A stretch of 64,000 nucleotides of DNA from Sindora glabra. Lineage: Eukaryota > Streptophyta > Magnoliopsida > Fabales > Fabaceae. Below are positions 1 to 11,344 of the stretch, piece by piece. The notes under the pieces are model-generated. The model had not been told where the DNA came from, made no database searches, and saw nothing but the letters and a program-made list of their open reading frames with translations. The position numbers were made by a program, and so were the translations under genes. How positions within the stretch are numbered: position 1 is the first letter of the stretch; every line of letters begins with the position of its first letter. The stretch is from positions 52,170,876 to 52,234,875 of the forward strand of contig CM035231.1 of assembly GCA_020226215.1 (NCBI GenBank), written 5' to 3'.

Positions 1-799
1 AAAATTTTCTATTAATTACTATTGTTAGTTAATTTATTATGTGATAAAAGTGAAAGTGTTACATCATTTGAGCAATTATTTTTTATTTTATAAAAATTCT
101 TTTAAACAAAACTCGAATTACATTAAACAAATATTCATGTAAATCATACTTTTACACTACATTATATGTTTTATATAGAAAAATTAATCGAAGGAAGACC
201 CAATCCTAAAAACTAAGATCATAGTCTAAAATGATCTATATATTTTTACAATTTTAAATGTGTATATATAAAAAATTTATAACTAATTGTAAAATCAAAT
301 TTTTTTTGTGAACAATGTATACATAAAAATGTATATTTTAATTATATATATTTGGATCTTGAATTTCATCATTGAAAGTATTTTTATTAGAAAAAATTTA
401 CAGTTTACTACTCTCCCTTCAAATAGGTATTAGTACCTAATTAAAAAAATATGGTAACACCTTGGATGTAAATTAAAAAATAAATTTTAGAAAAGAAAAT
501 TTTCAATTAATTACAAGATTATTTTTTAACTCAAAATTCAAAGTTGGATTTTAGTATATTAATGAATTTAATTTTATTGTTTATTCCTAATAATTTGTAA
601 GGTGGAAATATTGAATATGATGATCGGAAATGGGAGATGGTTAATTGGAAATTTTTTATGTTAAATTTTGATTGTATTCTCAATTTTTTATTTTAATTTA
701 ACTGAATATTTCGATTATGTTATATATCCCTCTTTTGGACCCATTTGATTAACACATTGTGGATCAGGTTCCACATGCAATTTAACCCAAGTTAAAACA
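1..799. other. AT-rich intergenic spacer
   Basis: No coding region, RNA gene or clear transposon end was recognised here. The stretch is AT-rich with short homopolymer tracts, typical of plant intergenic DNA. Confidence 0.6.
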
Positions 800-807
800 C
801 ATGCAAG

Positions 808-1563
808 TAGGGTGCAAATGGGCTGGATCGAGTTAGAATTTACTTTAAATAAGTTAGGCTTATATGTAAAATATTGACCCGAGTCTAACCTATTAACCTA
901 TATAAAGCTTTATTTCAAATCCGAGCCTAGTTTGTTTTAAAAGCCTGACCTAACCTATTAGTCTATTTAAAAGTCTATTTTTAAATACAAACTTTTAAAT
1001 AGGGCAACAATTTAAGACTTAAAAGGCCTATTATAAAAAGGCCTTAAATAAGCTAATAACTTATATAAACTTGTATCAATATATTCTTAAGATATCCCTA
1101 ATAATATTAAAATTAATATAAAATTTTATATAAAAATTAATTAACAAAGAAATAAATCTATATACTCATAACACAAAATTACTAATTTAAATATTTAATA
1201 TTTAATTAAAAATAAAATAATATCAAATTATCATAATATCAAAGATTAAAAATAAAGACAAATTAGTTCACCATAAATTATACAACAAATATTCAAAATA
1301 TTTAATCTATATAATGAGCTTGAAAAAAAAGCTTATATGTTATTGCTTTTATATTAAATAAATTTAAATAAAAAATATTAAATAGGTCGGTTCAATAGGC
1401 TTATAGGTTAGGTTTAAAATAAAAAGGCTTAACTTATTTAATTAAAAAAGTTTCTATATTGATCTTAACTTGATTTATTTAACTAAATAAGTCAAGCCGG
1501 GTTAGGCTTAAATTAGGTTAGGCCATAGGCCCCAATAGGCCGTCTGACCCATTTGCACCCTTA
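808..1563. mobile_element. hAT-like non-autonomous transposon (copy 1)
   Basis: The left end reads TAGGGTGCAAATGGGCTGG and the right end reads CTGACCCATTTGCACCCTTA, an imperfect inverted repeat. The flanking 8-mers at 800-807 (CATGCAAG) and 1564-1571 (TATGCAAG) agree at 7 of 8 positions, which fits the 8-bp target duplication of hAT elements. The interior has no transposase frame. It holds repeated AGGTTAGG/CCTAACCT-type motifs in both orientations, so it could fold back on itself. Two more elements with similar ends lie in this window, at 2150 and 44490. The hAT assignment follows from the 8-bp duplication and end length, not from a protein. Confidence 0.72.
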
Positions 1564-1571
1564 TATGCAAG

Positions 1572-2141
1572 TGTGTGACGCAATTAAAATTAACTGTGGT
1601 GCCTTTTGTGCAATTTTCCTACTTGCCAAACACCAGGTTACCAACTCCGCCTCGATCGCATAGCAGCCCTTGATATCCTGATGCACCGGTGCACTACTGT
1701 TTTGATGGTGCTTGGAAGTTTCGCCTTTTGTGATTTTTCATGACGTCGTGTACTCAAAATGACTCAAATGGATGACGTCGGAAAATTGGACTGAGGCCTA
1801 TTTATTAAAACTTAAATAAGAAAATTGATTTTCGTAAAGTTTAATATAGGAATTATAATTTTTGTGAATAAAATTTTGTAATTTTTACAAAAAAATAGAT
1901 TTTCATTCATATGTTTATTTAATAAATATTTTAATAAATTATAATTTTATAAAAAAAAGTTATATAAAAAATCATAATTTTTTTATATAAGTTACAATTT
2001 TATAATGAAAATATCAATAAAAAACATAAATTTTCCGTCAAAGTCAAGTAATAACCAGTAAAATGTTTCCAATATGTCACCCTCCACAACTAAATTGTAG
2101 GAAAAACAAAAAACAAAAGGTCAATGAAGGATAACTTGAAG
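1572..2141. other. Spacer with a GC-richer unclassified block
   Basis: Bases around 1620-1790 are clearly less AT-rich than their surroundings and include the perfect 12-bp palindrome TGCACCGGTGCA (1682-1693) and two TGACGTCG motifs (1741 and 1773). No open frame or family was recognised. The remainder is AT-rich. Confidence 0.4.
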
Positions 2142-2149
2142 AATATTGT

Positions 2150-2701
2150 TAAGAGTGTAAAACGGGCTACCGGCCTGCGAGTTTTGCGAGTAACCCACAA
2201 GTGTAGGGCAGTTCAATCTTTCATTTTCTTGGCCCGTTATTATTGTAGGCTCATATAAACAAATTTGCACAAACTTGACTGTGAACCCTGCAAGCTTATG
2301 TGGGCTTTTTTTATTTTTTTAGTAATTTTTAAATATTTAGAAATTTTTTTAATTAATTCAATTCTTAATTTAATATACAATAATCTAATATATTTTTTAT
2401 AAATTTATTCCACTAGCTAATTACATAAAAAAAAATCTATTTAGGCAATTATGACTTGTAAAATAAATTTAAATTTTTTAATCTAAATTAATCTAATATT
2501 TTCTTAAATATTTAAAATTTAATTTTTAATTTTTGCATGTGTATTTTTAATAATTTAATTATTTTTAATTAAAAAAAAAGATGTAAACTACCCATTGGCC
2601 CTCACAGGCCACCTGCGATCTTACTTAAAAATGTCCACTTTGAATGCAACCTTATGCCAACTCATCCCACATAAGCCGCCTCACCCCACTTTACATCCCT
2701 A
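2150..2701. mobile_element. hAT-like non-autonomous transposon (copy 2)
   Basis: The left end TAAGAGTGTAAAACGGGCT faces the right end CCCCACTTTACATCCCTA, an imperfect inverted repeat related to the ends at 808 and 44490. GC-rich subterminal stretches (left 2160-2300, right 2590-2690) flank a very AT-rich centre. The candidate 8-bp target duplications AATATTGT (2142-2149) and ACTATATT (2702-2709) agree at only 5 of 8 bases, so either the copy is old or a boundary is off by a base or two. No coding capacity. Confidence 0.5.
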
Positions 2702-2709
2702 ACTATATT

Positions 2710-4350
2710 TTATGATAAACGGTAATTTTAGTTTTAAAGTTTTAATTGCATTACTTAAATCATTGGTGTCTGCAATGACACTTTGAATTCCATTTTTTTT
2801 AGAGTAATACTATTTTCACTCTCATGCAACACTCCTTTCTTATAAATTGTGGGATCCACAAATCAGTAATCATGAGTATATTTGGTTACAATTTTTAAAA
2901 ATTATTTTTAGTTTTTTAAAACAAAAAGAACCAAAAACTTGATTGGCAAGTTGGTTTTAAAATTTTGTTTTCAAAAAATAATCACTCAAATTATTGTTTC
3001 AAAAACCAAAATACAAGAACAACTTTTATCCATTTTCTTATTTTATTTTCGTTCACTGGCATTTTTGTAAATAAAGCAAAAAATGAATCTTTGTCTTCTT
3101 CATTTGCTCTGCTTCCAATTTGCCATCTTGCTGCCATCTCTATTGTTGACCCTACCTTCCATCGCAGATGCTGCTAAGAGTGTTATCTCCCCATAGTGCT
3201 TTTTCATTTGTTGTTGCCACAACAATGCCACTAAATTTATTGTCTTTCTGTTGTGCTTTCCCATTTGTTATTGGCAGGATATGGAGGGAGTGAACGGTAT
3301 TGTCTACATCATTGGACTAAACCAATGGTGTTGATTTTAGAAAAAGGTGACTAGAGCCCCTAAAAGAGAAGAAAGATATAAAATTTAGAATAATTTGCCA
3401 AACAAATTTTTTAAGCTATTTGTTTTTTAGATTTGTTTTTAAAACGGTTTTTAAAAATTGTTTTATAAAACAAAAATAGAAACAGATGGAGATATTTTCA
3501 CTTTCCTTTTATCACTTTATGCCCAATCTCTCCTCACAAATTATAAAATTCATAATTCTATGATTATTATCTATTAGAGAAGTGTAATGATTCATTTTCC
3601 TCTAAGCGAGCGCATCGAACATTTTTTAGGGAGCTCACTACCATTACCTTATCTCAATATTTAACAGGAAAGATGAGAACCCACCGTGATCCAAATCAAA
3701 ATAGAATTATGTTAAGCAGAATTTCACACAACGTTTTGCGATCAGAGTTGGTCACGGTTCCCATATACAATGTGCGTATGACAACAATTTAAAACTCGCA
3801 AAATTTGGATGTGCTTGACTTTGAAATACGGCTCATATTCCTTAAAAATATTCCAATTTTCTATTAGTATTCGCATAGTTGTATTATGCACATTTACACT
3901 TCCATGAAAATGGACATAAGGACTCACCTTTGAGTTTGACGTCTAAATTGAAGTCCATCTTGTTGGTTTCCAAAAGGTTTATCTAATAACAACCTGAATT
4001 TTCTCTAAAAATGGAAATTATGGCCTTATACAAAAATGCCCAAACTCCATTCAGTTGGGAAGAAATGTCCTTAAAGAAAAAATAGTTACATTTCCTAGTA
4101 GATTTCCCAGCTAATAAGGACTCATTTGGTTGGTTCAAAAAAAAATAACTTTTTACAAAAATTTAAACTTCCTCTGAAGTTAATTCTTTTTTTAATTTCC
4201 TCTTAAGTACTCAAAATTATTTGTTTAATAAAAAAATCAAAAGTCTTTATCAGAAATTCTTATCAAAAGGAAGATAAATAAGCAATTATCCACATTTTAT
4301 GAAAAATAATACCATTTGAAAATTTTACTTCATATTTTTAATTAATGATC
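2710..4350. other. Intergenic spacer
   Basis: No gene is supported. The short open frames here show no family similarity. The segment 2880-3480 has AT-rich stretches that are partly inverted copies of one another, perhaps a decayed miniature transposon, but I could not fix its ends. Confidence 0.5.
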
Positions 4351-4579
4351 AACCAAACAACCAATATATCTTTTAATTCTTGAAAAATTGTACTTATTGT
4401 ATAACTTTTTACCAATTATGCAACCTCTAAAGTTGTAAAATTAGCAACTAACCAAACAACCAATATATCTTTTAATTCTTGAAAAGTTGCACTTCTTGTA
4501 TAACTTTTTGCCAATTATGCAACCTCTAAAGTTGTAAAATTAGCTTGTCAATTACGCAACCTCTAAAGCTATAAAATTA
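4351..4579. repeat. 99-bp tandem repeat, two full copies plus a partial third
   Basis: Unit 1 starts with AACCAAACAACCAATATATC at 4351 and unit 2 with the same sequence at 4450, a period of 99 bp. A third, partial copy of the unit's end (GTCAATTACGCAACCTC...) runs from 4547 to about 4579. The two full copies differ at only a few positions, so the duplication is fairly young. It lies just downstream of the GRAS pseudogene. Confidence 0.85.
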
Positions 4580-4843
4580 TTGACAAGATCAACGAAATAA
4601 AAAAGACATTAAAAGGCACATGAAATTATCATTTAACAAAAAGACCCAAACATTGCTTGGGTTGTAAAGACAAGACCACACTATCAACCAAGTAGAAGAT
4701 TACACCTGAAGATAACTTCACTAGATGCAGGACAAAACTAACGAAGTTATTGACTCGCATGAAATTATAATTTGAGGGGTAACTTTAAGAAAATTAGATG
4801 GGCTATTTGAAACATGCACCTTCAGTTTCAATTATCATCATCA

Positions 4844-6145
4844 TCAAGGGAGCTTCCAGACAGAAAGAGACATGACTGGTGAACCCTTCCATCCAATGAT
4901 CATGGAATTCTCATTCTTATCAAATGTGCAAGAACTTCCACAAGCAAATTTTTTAGCCACAATCTCTGCTTGGTACAAGGATGACAAGCTGAGTTCCGTC
5001 TCTTCCATTGCAAAAAATGCTCTCCAGACATTGATCTTCACTTGTCGAATCTTCCTTTCAGCTCCTTTATTTGCCACAACATTCCTAATCCCATGATTCG
5101 GGTACAGTGATTCTGCTATCATTCTGTTAGGATCATCCCGCTCCATTTAAGTCTCGAAACAATCAAAGAATGCACTGAAGGAGAAAAGAGTTACGATGAA
5201 GCGGTTCACAAAAGACATAGAATTGTGATTTGCCTCAACTACGGTGACCACCATAACTGTAGGATTGAGGCTTCTGATCACTTTCATGACAGAACCCAGC
5301 TGGTCTCGTTGTGGAATCATTCTATTCAGTACAAAATGAGAGTCGATAGCAATTGTTTCATCAGAATCTACCTCGAAGCCTGTCAGGTACCAAAACCATA
5401 TTGAAGGAGAACCGGAGAAGGGAATGTTCATGGTTTGGGAAATTTTCATTAATCTTTTCCCGTTCTCTCGATCAAATGCTTGGAGGCTGTTCCAACAGCC
5501 GTTATTTTTTAGAAGTTCAATGGGACAACTGTTTCGAGATTCAAGAGCTTGCATTAAAACTGTCAACTGCACCCCATTCTTAATTTTCAGATCAATAATG
5601 TGAATCTTTGCTTCAGTGACACTTTCTATAATTGCCTGGACTCCAGCTAACTCTGAAACCTGAGAGAAAGGAAATCCTTCTTGACATGCCAGAGCAACGG
5701 TGGTGGGACTCATCTGTCCTTCTTGACATACCAGACCAACGGTGGTGGGACTCCTCTTCGCCTCATCAACATCGAGTGACTCTTTTTGGTGAAGATCTTT
5801 TGATGTAAGCCTTCCAGTTTCTCGTTCTACACTCTCATGAAGAGCTTCAGAAATATAATAGAGAATTCAATGCACTGGATTCCCTATCTTTGAAGCCAAG
5901 CAATCACAATGCTTAAGCAATTTGCTTGCAAGGCCAAACTGTTGACGGCCTACCTTCTCGGCAGAAGCAAAACGGTCTCAGCAAGTTCCACATCCTCCTT
6001 CTCTTCATCAGAGAGTCCTGAGAAAAAAAATCATAGGGATGACTTGTCAAGGACAGCAAGTGCAAACCAACTGGTTGTGAAGAAGATTGGATGAACCTTG
6101 TTCCAGCAATATTTTCATTATATCTCTCACTTCAGTCTCTCAGGA
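4844..6145 (-). pseudogene. GRAS-family pseudogene, truncated tandem copy of the 7080-8852 gene
   Basis: The minus-strand translation follows the neighbouring intact GRAS gene but is broken. It lacks most of the N-terminal region: similarity starts around base 6145, equivalent to about residue 180 of the intact copy. The leucine-rich/VHIID part (VHIID appears as IHIID) and the C-terminal SAW part are readable. An in-frame TAA at 5147-5149 replaces a cysteine codon of the intact copy. The central motif after IPFS is frame-damaged, the WRAFFA segment has lost residues, and the stretch 5714-6145 has several frame breaks. A 42-bp in-frame duplication lies at 5676-5759. The SAW end still reads WKGSPV...SVWKLP. 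No functional GRAS protein can be made. Transcription as a non-coding or siRNA source cannot be judged from sequence. Confidence 0.88.
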
Positions 6146-7079
6146 CTCCAGAAAACATTATTGGAAGAACCATATCAGTCCTTACCATCTTCAAGACTGA
6201 ATTCAATGTAAGGCCACATGTTTGCCATACCAAATGGAAACTAACTCACCATATGGATTCTTGGCTCTGAACTAAAGTTTTATAAATATAAAATTCTGGA
6301 TAAAAAGAACAAGAAGATACAGTATTGAACAAATTCTGGATAACAAGGACGACCAAAAAAAAAAAATGGTTTCAGTTAATTTTTTTAGTGAACGTGCTCA
6401 GGAATCAAGAGTAGTTTTTCAATTTTCTAATCTAAATTTGGCTTGCTCTCACTTAAGGATTCTCCAAGTGCGGCACCAATCATGGTGATGAATTGATGCA
6501 ATCAAGATGGTCGGCACTGCCGCTTCCAATGACTATAATTACAAAGCCATTTGCTTGTATCAACTAGAAGCTGAAATGATCAACCTTTAATAACCTGCAT
6601 AATTTTTTATGAGATTCAGTTGTTTTTTAATCCAAAAAATTTAGCATTATTAAAATCTTAAGTTCGGCCAAGGACGCAAAGAAGCTTGGACAAGGATGGC
6701 ATAAAAAGACAAGTCAGAGGAATATATACACATGTAAATTTCAGAATCCGCACAACAATATATTACTTGAGAGCTTACCATGAAGCTCCCTATCAAGCTT
6801 CAAATTGGCAGCCTCCATGATTTGTACCATATTATGTACGGAAATACTGTTTGTATATTCTATTTAAGAAAACTATTGAGACTTAGTTTTTACATTGACA
6901 ACTGATCAATCAAATCCCTTAATTTAAAAACTAAAAGGAGGCAACATGCTAAAACGGTGACATATTGAATGGAAGAACAGAAACTTTAATGAGCAAAGTA
7001 TATCATGATGCATTCACATTAATTATGGAATGAGAATACATAGGCTAAGGTAGCATAATTAGAATATGCCTGATCATCA
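6146..7079. other. Duplicated GRAS 5' flank and spacer between the two copies
   Basis: Several stretches resemble the flank upstream of the intact gene: the CTGGATAA motif region near 6296 versus 8927, the segment around 6590-6680 versus 9205-9280, and the segment around 6770-6860 versus 9370-9470. The bases just before 7080 (TCATCATCAAAG...TTCCAGACAGAAAGAGA) match those at 4830-4870 next to the pseudogene. The tandem duplication therefore included promoter or leader DNA. No separate gene was seen. Confidence 0.6.
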
Positions 7080-8852
7080 TCAAAGAAATTTCCAGACAGA
7101 AAGAGAACTAAGCGGAGTACCCTTCCACCCAACAAGCAAGGCATCTCCATTCATCTCAAAGGTGCAAGAACTTGCACAAGCAAACCTTTTGGCCACCGCT
7201 TCTGCTTGTTGTAAGGATGACGAGCTTAATTTTGTCTCCACCATTCCAAACCGCGCAAAAAAAGCCCTCCAAACATCAATCTTTACATTTCGGACCTTTC
7301 TCTCTGCTCCTTCTGCTGCCACAATATTCCTAATCCCATGACTTAAGTAGTTTGATTCCATATCCATTCTATTTGGATCATCCGATTTCATACAAGTATC
7401 AAGGCAATCAAAAAATGCACTGAAGTAAAAAAGAGCTTCAATTAAACGGTTCACAAAAGATGTAGAATTGTGGCTTGCCTCAACTTCATTAAGAACCATT
7501 AAAGTAGGATCGATGTTTCTGATCACTCTCATAACAGATTCAAGCTGGTGCGGTTGTGCTATCATGGCCCTCATCATGAAACAAGAATAAACTGCAACTG
7601 CTTCCTCGGGATCTAAATCAAAGAGATCTTCTTTGAGATGTTGCATTTCTGATACCATAACTATCTTGAATGAGAATGGTATGTTCATAGTCTGAGCAAA
7701 TTCCGTCAGTATCTTCCCTGTACCCTCTATAAATTGATTTGAATTGGTCCCAACAGCTGTAATTTTTAGAAGCTCAAGTGGGCATTCATATCGAGATTGG
7801 AGGGCCTGCATCAAGATTGCCCACTGCTCTCCCTTTTTGATTGCAAAATCAATGATATGAACTTTTCTTGCCTCTGCGACATTTTCTACAATTGCTTGGA
7901 CGCCAGCATACTCTAAAACCTGAGCAAAAGGAAGTCCTTCATGAATTGCAATACTAGTCAAATTTGGACTCAGCATGGCCCGACATGGATCAAATGAATG
8001 TTCTTTCTTGAACTCCTTTGATGTAATTCTCCCAGTTTCTCGATCTATCTTCTCCAGAAGAGCTTCAGAAAAATAATAAACAACCCGCTTGACTGGATTC
8101 CCAGTCTTGGAAGACAAGGAGTCACAATGGTCAAGCACTTTTCTTGCACGATCAAACTGTTGGGAGCCTACCTTCTCAGCACAAGCTAGAAGGATTTCAG
8201 CAAGTTCCACGTTTTCTTTCTCGTCATCAGAGAGCCCTGAAAAAGATACATCATAGGGATGGCTTATCAAGGACTGCAAATCAGCCGGTTCGGAAGATGA
8301 TTTGATGAATTTTGCTCCAGCTATCCTCATTATATCTTCAGTTGACAACTTCCTGCCCGCATCTCTGCCTATCAAATCATCACTTGGCTGAATTTGCCTT
8401 TCCCCATCTAATTGTTTGATGTTGTTCAAGAGTTCAAGCGAGGCTAATGGCAAAGAGTATAGATTGTCCCTCGCAGGTTCATCAAATTGAACCTTAGTTG
8501 AAAATTCATCAAATTTCATAATATCCTCTGCATATGTTTGAAGTAGTGGGGATGGAGAGACCATATTAAACTGTAGATTATCAAATGGTCCAAACTCCAT
8601 ATATGATGGTTGCTGTTGCCGACCCTTCTGTTGATTAGTGGATAAAAGGTATCCCTCTTCTGATGAATCATCTTTATAGAAGCCAAAATTAGAGCGAAAA
8701 GATTCAATCCCACTAGAGTCTTCCCAATCTTCTGCACCGGAAAATTGAACATTGTTCTCTCGATCTAATCCCTCAGTACTCGAGTAAACATTGTTAGATG
8801 AACTAAGTTTGTCCGCAGCTGCACCAAAACTGAACTCATTCAGGTCCTCCAT
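7080..8852 (-). CDS. GRAS-family transcriptional regulator (DELLA/RGL1-like, no DELLA motif)
   Basis: Intact, intronless, 590 residues, within the usual GRAS length. Residues 1-210 are acidic, Ser/Gln-rich and probably disordered, without the DELLA or TVHYNP motifs, so gibberellin-receptor control is unlikely. A short motif, LSTEDIMRIAGAKFI (169-183), precedes the conserved part. Leucine heptad region I spans about 214-270 (VELAEILLACAEKV). VHIID is exact at 331-335. Leucine region II covers about 360-395, a PFYRE-like region about 401-500, and SAW 527-590 with W528, W576 and a C-terminal SVWKFL. The RVER motif is degenerate (ERKV). GRAS proteins act in the nucleus, mostly as co-regulators bound to DNA-binding partners, in hormone, root and stress responses. 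The ATG at 8852 is the first in frame. The subfamily is uncertain: database copies of this type are often labelled DELLA RGL1-like or scarecrow-like. A broken tandem copy lies downstream. Confidence 0.93.
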   Translation of the reverse strand: MEDLNEFSFGAAADKLSSSNNVYSSTEGLDRENNVQFSGAEDWEDSSGIESFRSNFGFYKDDSSEEGYLLSTNQQKGRQQQPSYMEFGPFDNLQFNMVSPSPLLQTYAEDIMKFDEFSTKVQFDEPARDNLYSLPLASLELLNNIKQLDGERQIQPSDDLIGRDAGRKLSTEDIMRIAGAKFIKSSSEPADLQSLISHPYDVSFSGLSDDEKENVELAEILLACAEKVGSQQFDRARKVLDHCDSLSSKTGNPVKRVVYYFSEALLEKIDRETGRITSKEFKKEHSFDPCRAMLSPNLTSIAIHEGLPFAQVLEYAGVQAIVENVAEARKVHIIDFAIKKGEQWAILMQALQSRYECPLELLKITAVGTNSNQFIEGTGKILTEFAQTMNIPFSFKIVMVSEMQHLKEDLFDLDPEEAVAVYSCFMMRAMIAQPHQLESVMRVIRNIDPTLMVLNEVEASHNSTSFVNRLIEALFYFSAFFDCLDTCMKSDDPNRMDMESNYLSHGIRNIVAAEGAERKVRNVKIDVWRAFFARFGMVETKLSSSSLQQAEAVAKRFACASSCTFEMNGDALLVGWKGTPLSSLSVWKFL

Positions 8853-11227
8853 CTCAAGTGGAAAGTCTCTCAGCTTCTAGACTCAGAGTTCTCGACTAGG
8901 TTATATTTAAGACTGCTGGATAAGAATAACAAAAGACATAAGATTATCGTGAGTTTTTCCTTTTTGGGTTTTTTTTTTTTTTTGGGGGTTTACTTATAAA
9001 CCCGCTGATCAAGACAACTAAGGGCAGCTTCTGGTTATTCTAAAATTTGACAAAATCTCACAAAGTTACAAGTACTACACTAACAATGATGTTAATGATT
9101 CGATTTAAACAAGGCAGCCTGCACAGTGGCTTCATTTATTAATATTACAGAAAGATATTTTCATATGTGTATTAGAAACTAAAATGATATAAATTCCAGT
9201 AAATTGCATAATTTTTTAATTCAGACAGTTTAGCAGACTCTTATTTTTAAATATTCCTACGAAGTTCAGCCAAGCAAGCAACAGAATTTAAATATGCCTT
9301 AAAAAACAGACAAGACCAAGAAATACATAAAATATGAAAAAGTAGTTATCTGAAAGGGACGTGAAACGATATTAACCAAGGGCTTGTGACGAAGCCTCCC
9401 TTGGAATATTTCAGCCAGCCAATAAGATTTTGTAGCATTTTTTTGTACCAAATACAATATGTCTATTCAGTTCAGGACAACTTTTTGGCTTTCCTTTGGT
9501 TATTTGATTACCAAATCCATTGATTCAAAGCTCCTAAACCCAAGGGTTGTCATATACCTAGAGGGTAGATAGTAGGAGTTTTCCTAAGTAAAATTTATCT
9601 AAATCATAGTCCTTGTATAAATCAAAACCTAAAAGGGGGAAAAAAAAGCAGAAACTAGAGGAAACACAGAGCCCTAGGCAACACAACCAGAACTAGGCCA
9701 CTGAAAAAAAAAACTTGACAAGTGCCACCAAACAAGGGGACCCTCAAAACAGAGACACCAACAGGAACATCCGACACATGCACTGTTGTCACTTGTTTGT
9801 AACCAAATAACATAAAACACCAGGAGTTGATACGCCCGCAGGAAGATCCAACAAATGCAATGCTGTTTGTGATTGTGATTATTAAACATCAAAAAAGAGA
9901 ATATAAAATGCAAGGAATTGATATCTGATGATAACTTCGAGAGCAATATACATTTATTGGATACTTGTGCACCAGGACAACAATAAGAACATAGAACTAT
10001 CTGATACAAACAAAATGTAAGGAAAAAAAAAATCCACGGAAAACTGTAGAAACCTGAGGCTTTTAGCATAATTAGTTACCAGCAGAGGATCTACTGAGCA
10101 TTAAACCTAATGAACTAGCAAGTGGCCACAAATACAGACAAAAATAATTTCTTCAGCAATAACAAAGCTGCAAAAGTTCCCCCAACTTCGAGATGCCCTT
10201 GCCGAACCAAACGTTCAAGCATATCGAGTAAGTGTAAATTACAGAAAGTGAATGAGCGGTTGCTCCAAGTATAGCATTAATGGGTTCTTCTAACGCTTTC
10301 TTGAGAGCTTTCTTGTTTTCTTTTTCCAATTTTTTGAGAAGATCATAGCATACAGTGGATGAAGAGCAAAGACCATTTTTCTTTTCTTGCCATCAGAGAA
10401 GAAACACTAAAGTTTGATTGAACAGTGTCCAGCTTAACAAAGGAAGTCCAATCCATTTGGCATTGGGCCCCCAAAGCTCATCTCCACAGACGAGACATTC
10501 TTAATTTAGATGTAAAGAAAAGGCGGAGATTTCAATATCCCCATTGAAAATGTAATGTTGATAGCATAAAATGGGGGACGTCCACTTGATAGGCTGATGA
10601 AGCAAGCCTTAAAATTTTTAAGAAAATAATACAAATAAAACTCCCGATATAACCTAACTTTCTTGGAGTTTTAGAATTTATAAATAATTTTTTAAAATTT
10701 TTAGAAAGTTAAAATTATTAATAATTCTACTTAAAAAACTGAAAAAAGACATCTAAATCATCCATAACGGCTCCTAATTATCTTTAATTGAATTTAATAA
10801 GTTTTTAGATGAAATTTCTTCTAAAATAAATTATTAGTGCATTTATAATTTAATTAAAAATAAGTATTTTGAATAAATTATTATTAAAATTTTGCTAAAT
10901 TATATTTAGGAATATTTGATATGTAATTATTTTAGTTTTTAATTATTTCTTTAATTTTATTGTACTAAAATGTCATAAATAATTAATTTCTATTTTTTAT
11001 TTTCTTTAATTAAAATCTTAATATTTTTGCTTTTTTTAAATTTCAAAAGAATTATTTGTAAATTTTAAAATTTTAGAATATTATGTGGCATTAAAATATA
11101 CTTTAAAAAATTTATCTATATTTTTCCCAAACTTTTTAACCACAAACCAAGACTCCACGTAGCCAAAAATGCTAGTGCGGGAGTTAGAAAATTTGCAAAC
11201 TTTTTTACCCTTGGCAACTTCAATCCC
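8853..11227. other. GRAS upstream region; unexplained GC-richer block at 10.1-10.6 kb
   Basis: Bases 8853-9480 are the GRAS promoter or leader, part of which recurs before the pseudogene. Bases 9670-10080 contain open frames on the minus strand without family resemblance. On the minus strand, 10160-10350 reads as a Lys/Glu-rich stretch (KLEKENKKALKKALEE) that may be a decayed exon, but I do not recognise it. From 10620 the DNA is AT-rich. Confidence 0.4.
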
Positions 11228-11344
11228 TTGTTTGATTGCAAAGAAAATAAGAAGAAAAGAAATGTAAGAAAAGAAATTGGGATAGAAAATAGTAATTTCT
11301 TCTATTTGGAAGTAGGAAGAAAACGGAAAAGGAAAGAAATTTGG

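Noticed and set aside
2880..3480. Possible MITE with ends resembling TTTGGTTACAATTTTTAAAA
   Set aside because: The inverted match is driven by A/T runs and no target duplication could be read.
4872..5583. Plus-strand frames over the GRAS pseudogene
   Set aside because: They are antisense shadows; the minus strand carries the GRAS similarity. The same holds for the plus-strand frame at 7066-7341 and the minus-strand frame at 8516-8752 over the intact gene.
9674..10069. 131-codon Cys/Phe-rich minus-strand frame
   Set aside because: No domain, biased composition and no splice context; more likely chance in the GRAS upstream region.
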